Source of the DNA: Terriglobales bacterium
Lineage (GTDB): Bacteria > Acidobacteriota > Terriglobia > Terriglobales > Acidobacteriaceae
Length of the DNA: 64,000 nt
Direction of reading: 5' to 3'
NCBI GenBank assembly: GCA_035561515.1
Contig: DATMXP010000027.1
Span: forward strand, 124,001 to 188,000
Shown one piece after another: positions 61,005-64,000 of this stretch. The notes below the pieces were generated by a model. That model made no database searches and was not told the origin of the DNA. It worked only from the letters and a program-made list of their open reading frames with translations. Each line of letters starts with the position of its first letter. Position 1 is the stretch's first letter. The position numbers and the translations under genes were made by a program.

Positions 61005-61997
61005 ATGCCAGTTACAGCGCGCTCATATGCAAAGATCAACATCGGCCTGTGTATCGGGGCGCGAAGGGACAATGGTTTTCACGACCTGCTGACCGTCTAC
61101 CAGACGGTGGATGCCTACGACACGATTCGCGTGCAGATGGGAAAGGGCACGGGGATCGAAATCCGGTGCAAAGATCCGCGAGTTCCGGCGGACGAGACAA
61201 ATACCTGTTACCGGGTAGCTGAACGTGTCCTGCGGAAGGTGAGGCAGCGCGGAAAGCTGACCATCACGATTGAGAAGAACCTGCCGGTGCAAGGCGGGTT
61301 GGGGGCGGGTTCGTCGAATGCGGTGGCAACGATGCTGGCGCTGGAAAAGGAACTGAAAGAGCCGCTTTCGCCGGAAGACAAGTTGAATATTGCGGCAGAG
61401 GTGGGTTCGGATCTGCCGCTGTTCCTGGTGGGGGGGACCATCCTGGGCATCGGACGTGGAGAGCAGGTGTTCCCATTGCAGGATCTGCCTCCGATTGCGT
61501 GTGTGCTGGTGACACCTGATCGGGCGGTATCAACTCCGGAAGCTTTCGCGGAGTGGGACGAGAAATTTGCAACGCAGGGGCCGGCGCGCGATCCCGCGAA
61601 ATTGTCTAAATTGACGCAGAGTACCGGCTCCGATACAATTAAGCCGTTCAGTCGAGCTGCATTTAGCTGGCTGATGGGTACCTCAACCGGTGTTCCCACT
61701 GCGAGTGGGGACCGGGCCGAGACACTGCTTCTCGACCTCGTCCGTGCCGGGATCGAAAACGACTTCGAACGCGTCGTCTTTCCTAAGCATCCCGAATTGC
61801 GTGACGTGAAGCGTGTGTTAGAGCGCGAAGGTGCGCGTTATGCGTCCCTGTCGGGCTCTGGTTCCGCTCTGTATGGACTGTTCGATGAGGCGGAAGCTGC
61901 CGAGAATGCGGCGGCAAAGCTGAATGCGGATGGCGTACCGGCGCGGGCCACAAGCACACTGACCAGAGCAGAGTACTGGCAGAGGATGTTCGAATGA
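61005..61997 (+). CDS. ispE: 4-diphosphocytidyl-2-C-methyl-D-erythritol kinase
   Basis: 330 residues from ATG at 61005 (MPVTARSYAKINIGL); an in-frame ATG at 60984 is less likely because SYAKINIGL normally lies within the first 20 residues. GHMP-kinase motifs: AKINIGLCIG, QGGLGAGSSNAVATML (phosphate loop) and SLSGSGSALYGLF. It carries out the ATP-dependent fourth step of the MEP isoprenoid pathway. It lies in the conserved order ispE, tRNA-Gln, prs, rplY. Confidence 0.94.
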   Translation: MPVTARSYAKINIGLCIGARRDNGFHDLLTVYQTVDAYDTIRVQMGKGTGIEIRCKDPRVPADETNTCYRVAERVLRKVRQRGKLTITIEKNLPVQGGLGAGSSNAVATMLALEKELKEPLSPEDKLNIAAEVGSDLPLFLVGGTILGIGRGEQVFPLQDLPPIACVLVTPDRAVSTPEAFAEWDEKFATQGPARDPAKLSKLTQSTGSDTIKPFSRAAFSWLMGTSTGVPTASGDRAETLLLDLVRAGIENDFERVVFPKHPELRDVKRVLEREGARYASLSGSGSALYGLFDEAEAAENAAAKLNADGVPARATSTLTRAEYWQRMFE

Positions 61998-62079
61998 TTT
62001 AGTGATTTGGTAATTGAAAAACGTCACGACAGTTCTCCAATTTACCGAATTACCAAATTTCGAAATTACCAAATGCTTT
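61998..62079. repeat. AT-rich tract of degenerate TTACCAAAT-type repeats
   Basis: Units such as TTTGGTAATT, TTTACCGAAT, TTACCAAATTT and AATTACCAAATG recur between 62005 and 62075. It resembles simple intergenic repeats found scattered in acidobacterial genomes. No gene. Confidence 0.45.
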
Positions 62080-62110
62080 TGGGCGGTCGACTAATGGTAG
62101 GTCAAGTGCC
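62080..62110 (+). pseudogene. Partial tRNA-Gln: exact copy of the 5' 31 bases
   Basis: Bases 62080-62110 are identical to 62190-62220, the acceptor 5' strand, D-arm and 5' anticodon stem of tRNA-Gln plus the first anticodon-loop base. The remaining tRNA is replaced by unrelated sequence that includes a CCCCG/AGCGC...GCGCT/CGGGG hairpin (62117-62145). It cannot fold into a tRNA. It probably arose by duplication or by insertion into an older copy. Confidence 0.85.
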
Positions 62111-62189
62111 ATTCCACCCCGCCAAGCGCTGCGCGCTCGTCGGGGACCCCGGGTCGAGAATGGTTTTGGCGTTTGCAGATGAGTATTAC

Positions 62190-62263
62190 TGGGCGGTCGA
62201 CTAATGGTAGGTCAAGTGCCTTTGGAGCACTTTGTCTAGGTTCGAATCCTAGCCGCCCAGCCA
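62190..62263 (+). tRNA. tRNA-Gln (anticodon TTG), CCA encoded
   Basis: Acceptor TGGGCGG (62190-62196) pairs with CCGCCCA (62253-62259), discriminator G at 62260, then genomic CCA. D-arm GAC...GTC with GG in the loop; anticodon stem AGTGC/GCACT around CTTTGGA, giving TTG; T-arm CTAGG-TTCGAAT-CCTAG. Variable loop is four bases. G73 and U1 are standard for tRNA-Gln. It reads both Gln codons with wobble. Confidence 0.96.
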
Positions 62264-62314
62264 GGTTTTAGGGTCAAGGTAAATTGGGTCAAAGGAAAGC
62301 GGTTCTGAATTCTC

Positions 62315-63400
62315 ATGTCAACGGCTCCTGAATTGGCAAAGCAATCCAATCCTGGTCAAACGACCGCAAGGGCGGACGCTATGGCGACGGCGGCAACCAC
62401 CGCAGAGAAGAAGGACGAGCACGCTCAGTCCAAAGAACGCAAACCCCAACAGCGCCGGATCGATGAAAAGTTCAAGATCTTTTCCGGAACCGCGAATCCC
62501 GGGCTGGCGGACGAAGTGTGCCATTACCTCGGCCTGGAGCGCGGGCAATCGCTGGTGACGCGGTTCTCGGATGGCGAGAACTACGTGCAGTTGCTGGAAA
62601 ACGTGCGCGGTGCGGATGTGTTCATCCTGCAGCCGACATCGCATCCGGTGGACGAGCACATCATCGAGTTGCTGTTGTTTATCGACGCGTTGAAGCGCGC
62701 GTCGGCACGGCGCATTACGGCGGTGATCCCGTATTTCGGGTACGCACGGCAGGACCGCAAGGACAAGCCGCGCTCGCCGATCTCTTCGAAGCTGATTGCC
62801 GACCTGTTGACGACGGCCGGTGCGCATCGCGCCGTGATTGTGGACCTGCATGCGCCGCAGTTGCAGGGATTTTTCAACATCCCGGTGGACCACCTGTTTG
62901 CGTCGCCGGTGCTGGTGGATTATTTCCGCAAGCTGGCGTTGCCGGATTTGACGGTTGTTTCGCCGGATGCGGGCGGCGTGGAGCGCGCAAGGTTCTTTGC
63001 GAAGAAGATGGATAGCGCGCTGGCGATTGTCGATAAGCGCCGTGTAGCGATGGATGTGACGGAAGTGATGCACGTGATCGGCGATGTGGAAGGCCGGACC
63101 TGCGTAATTCTGGACGACATCATCGATACCGCAGGCACTTTGTGCAAGACAGCGGCTGCGCTGAAACAGAACGGAGCAAAACGAGTTTTCGCGTGTGCAA
63201 CACACGCAGTACTTTCCGGCCCGGCGATCCAGAACATCGCGAACTCGGTGCTGGAACAGGTAGTGGTGACGAACACAATTCCGCTGACGGAAGCCGGACG
63301 TAACGAGCCGAAGATCAAGGTGCTGTCGATTGCAGGCCTGATTGGCTCGGCGATCAAGTCGATTCACGAAGAGACTTCGGTCAGCAAACTTTTTGTCTGA
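62315..63400 (+). CDS. prs: Ribose-phosphate diphosphokinase (PRPP synthetase)
   Basis: 361 residues. An atypical N-terminal extension of about 50 residues, Ala/Thr/Lys/Gln-rich, precedes the normal start at FKIFSGTANPGLADEV. Signature motifs: VIPYFGYARQDRKDKPR (ATP flexible loop), VDLHAPQLQGFF and the PRPP site VILDDIIDTAGT. It makes PRPP for nucleotides, histidine and tryptophan. The extension may be a real but variable tail, or the start may be internal (no good ATG in the right place is seen). rplY follows 22 bases later. Confidence 0.94.
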   Translation: MSTAPELAKQSNPGQTTARADAMATAATTAEKKDEHAQSKERKPQQRRIDEKFKIFSGTANPGLADEVCHYLGLERGQSLVTRFSDGENYVQLLENVRGADVFILQPTSHPVDEHIIELLLFIDALKRASARRITAVIPYFGYARQDRKDKPRSPISSKLIADLLTTAGAHRAVIVDLHAPQLQGFFNIPVDHLFASPVLVDYFRKLALPDLTVVSPDAGGVERARFFAKKMDSALAIVDKRRVAMDVTEVMHVIGDVEGRTCVILDDIIDTAGTLCKTAAALKQNGAKRVFACATHAVLSGPAIQNIANSVLEQVVVTNTIPLTEAGRNEPKIKVLSIAGLIGSAIKSIHEETSVSKLFV

Positions 63401-63422
63401 TAGACGCTAAAGGAATCAAGTT

Positions 63423-64000
63423 ATGGCTACAGCAATAGAGAGCTTCAATGTGAAGGCCGCCGGACGCGAGAGCCGCGGTAAAAACGAAGCGCGTCGTCTG
63501 CGCAAGAGCGGCTCCATCCCCGCAGTGGTATACGGAGCGGGCAAAGCGCCACTATCGGTGGCTGTGGATCCAAAGCAGGTGTTCCGCATCCTGAAGTCCG
63601 ATTCGGGTCACAACACGATTTTCGACCTGGAACTCGAGGGCGAAAAGACGAAAGCGATGATCGTGGACTGGCAGACGGAACCGATCAAGGGTTCGCTTCT
63701 GCACATCGACCTGAAGCGGATCGCGATGGACCAGAAGCTGAAAGTCACGGTACCGGTCGTGCTGAAGGGCGATCCGATCGGCGTGAAGACGCAGGGTGGA
63801 ATTCTGGAGCAGGTGCTGCGTGAAGTGGAAGTTGAGTGTTTGCCCAGCGATATTCCTCCGCACATCGACGTAGACGTTTCGCACCTGGAATTCGGTCATG
63901 TGCTGCGCGTCAGCGAGTTACCGCATGGCGAAGGCAAGCTGAAGTTCCTGACGGACGAAGACCAGCCGGTCGCACACGTCATCGCCGTGAAGGAAGTGGT
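63423..64000 (+). CDS. rplY: 50S ribosomal protein L25/Ctc, cut by window edge
   Basis: At least 192 residues, with no stop before the window end. The N-terminal L25 RNA-binding domain (residues 1-93) has RESRGKNEARRLRKSGSIPA and VVYGAGKAPL. The C-terminal TL5-like beta domain has KVTVPVVLKGDPIGVKTQGG, LEQVLREVEVECLPSDIPPH and IDVDVSHLEFGHVLRVSELP. The two-domain form is the general stress protein Ctc type. It binds 5S rRNA. The position after prs is the usual bacterial order. Confidence 0.92.
   Translation, partial: MATAIESFNVKAAGRESRGKNEARRLRKSGSIPAVVYGAGKAPLSVAVDPKQVFRILKSDSGHNTIFDLELEGEKTKAMIVDWQTEPIKGSLLHIDLKRIAMDQKLKVTVPVVLKGDPIGVKTQGGILEQVLREVEVECLPSDIPPHIDVDVSHLEFGHVLRVSELPHGEGKLKFLTDEDQPVAHVIAVKEV

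Overview
The window looks like a stretch of chromosome from a GC-rich, Gram-negative soil-type bacterium, most probably an Acidobacteriota (class Terriglobia, Koribacter-like). This is inferred from gene style, not from a marker phylogeny. The supporting signs are a BamA outer-membrane assembly factor, a siderophore receptor with an N-terminal carboxypeptidase-regulatory-like domain, a PEP-CTERM protein, many small secreted proteins of unknown function, and dispersed palindromic repeats between genes. No insertion sequence, prophage, integrase, rRNA operon or CRISPR array was seen.

Layout. 1-4.7 kb: a DsbA-like thiol protein, a glycosyltransferase with a 14-bp inverted repeat around its start codon, and a TonB siderophore receptor behind a Fur-box-like palindrome. 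4.9-19.9 kb: a putative exopolysaccharide locus around a divergent promoter near 15.3-15.6 kb. Leftward it encodes a 1395-residue TPR protein with a probable outer-membrane barrel, a family-4 glycosyltransferase, a nucleotidyltransferase/beta-helix protein, a STAS protein, a Wzx-type flippase, a ParB-like protein, a small anchored protein and a thymidylate-kinase-like protein, several of them overlapping. Rightward it encodes a polytopic GT-C-like membrane protein and three secreted proteins, ending at a strong terminator. 19.9-28 kb: an accessory zone with a methyltransferase, secreted unknowns, a collagen-repeat DNRLRE/PPC protein, a PEP-CTERM protein, a YaaH-like GH18 protein and two long repeat-rich non-coding stretches. 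28-36 kb: a peptidase-like hydrolase, a class III aminotransferase, 3-hydroxyacyl-CoA dehydrogenase, 3-methyladenine glycosylase, a BON-domain protein with a very long Ser/Thr linker, a zinc-type CDF transporter and a secreted esterase-like protein.

36-64 kb: mostly core genes. These are a HIT hydrolase, rpsA, apt, acylphosphatase, efp, CBS and YtxH proteins, the bifunctional (p)ppGpp enzyme, thiL, an M23 peptidase, purN, dut, tyrS, a class V aminotransferase, yqeY, bamA, a Gfo/Idh/MocA oxidoreductase, DinB, a PQQ sugar dehydrogenase, ispE, tRNA-Gln, prs and rplY, the last cut by the window edge. Set within them is a two-gene unit, a HipA-like kinase translationally coupled to a DUF3037-like protein (48.1-49.8 kb). 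It is the best candidate here for an undescribed two-component protein system.

How the parts fit. The envelope theme dominates: polysaccharide synthesis and export, BamA, M23 peptidase, TonB iron uptake, and secreted adhesin-like proteins. Core nucleotide genes (apt, purN, dut, prs) and translation genes (rpsA, efp, tyrS, rplY, tRNA-Gln) occupy the right half. Start codons were moved inward from the longest possible reading frame wherever a ribosome-binding site, signal peptide or overlap with the upstream gene decided the matter. All family names come from reading the translations by eye; no database search was run.
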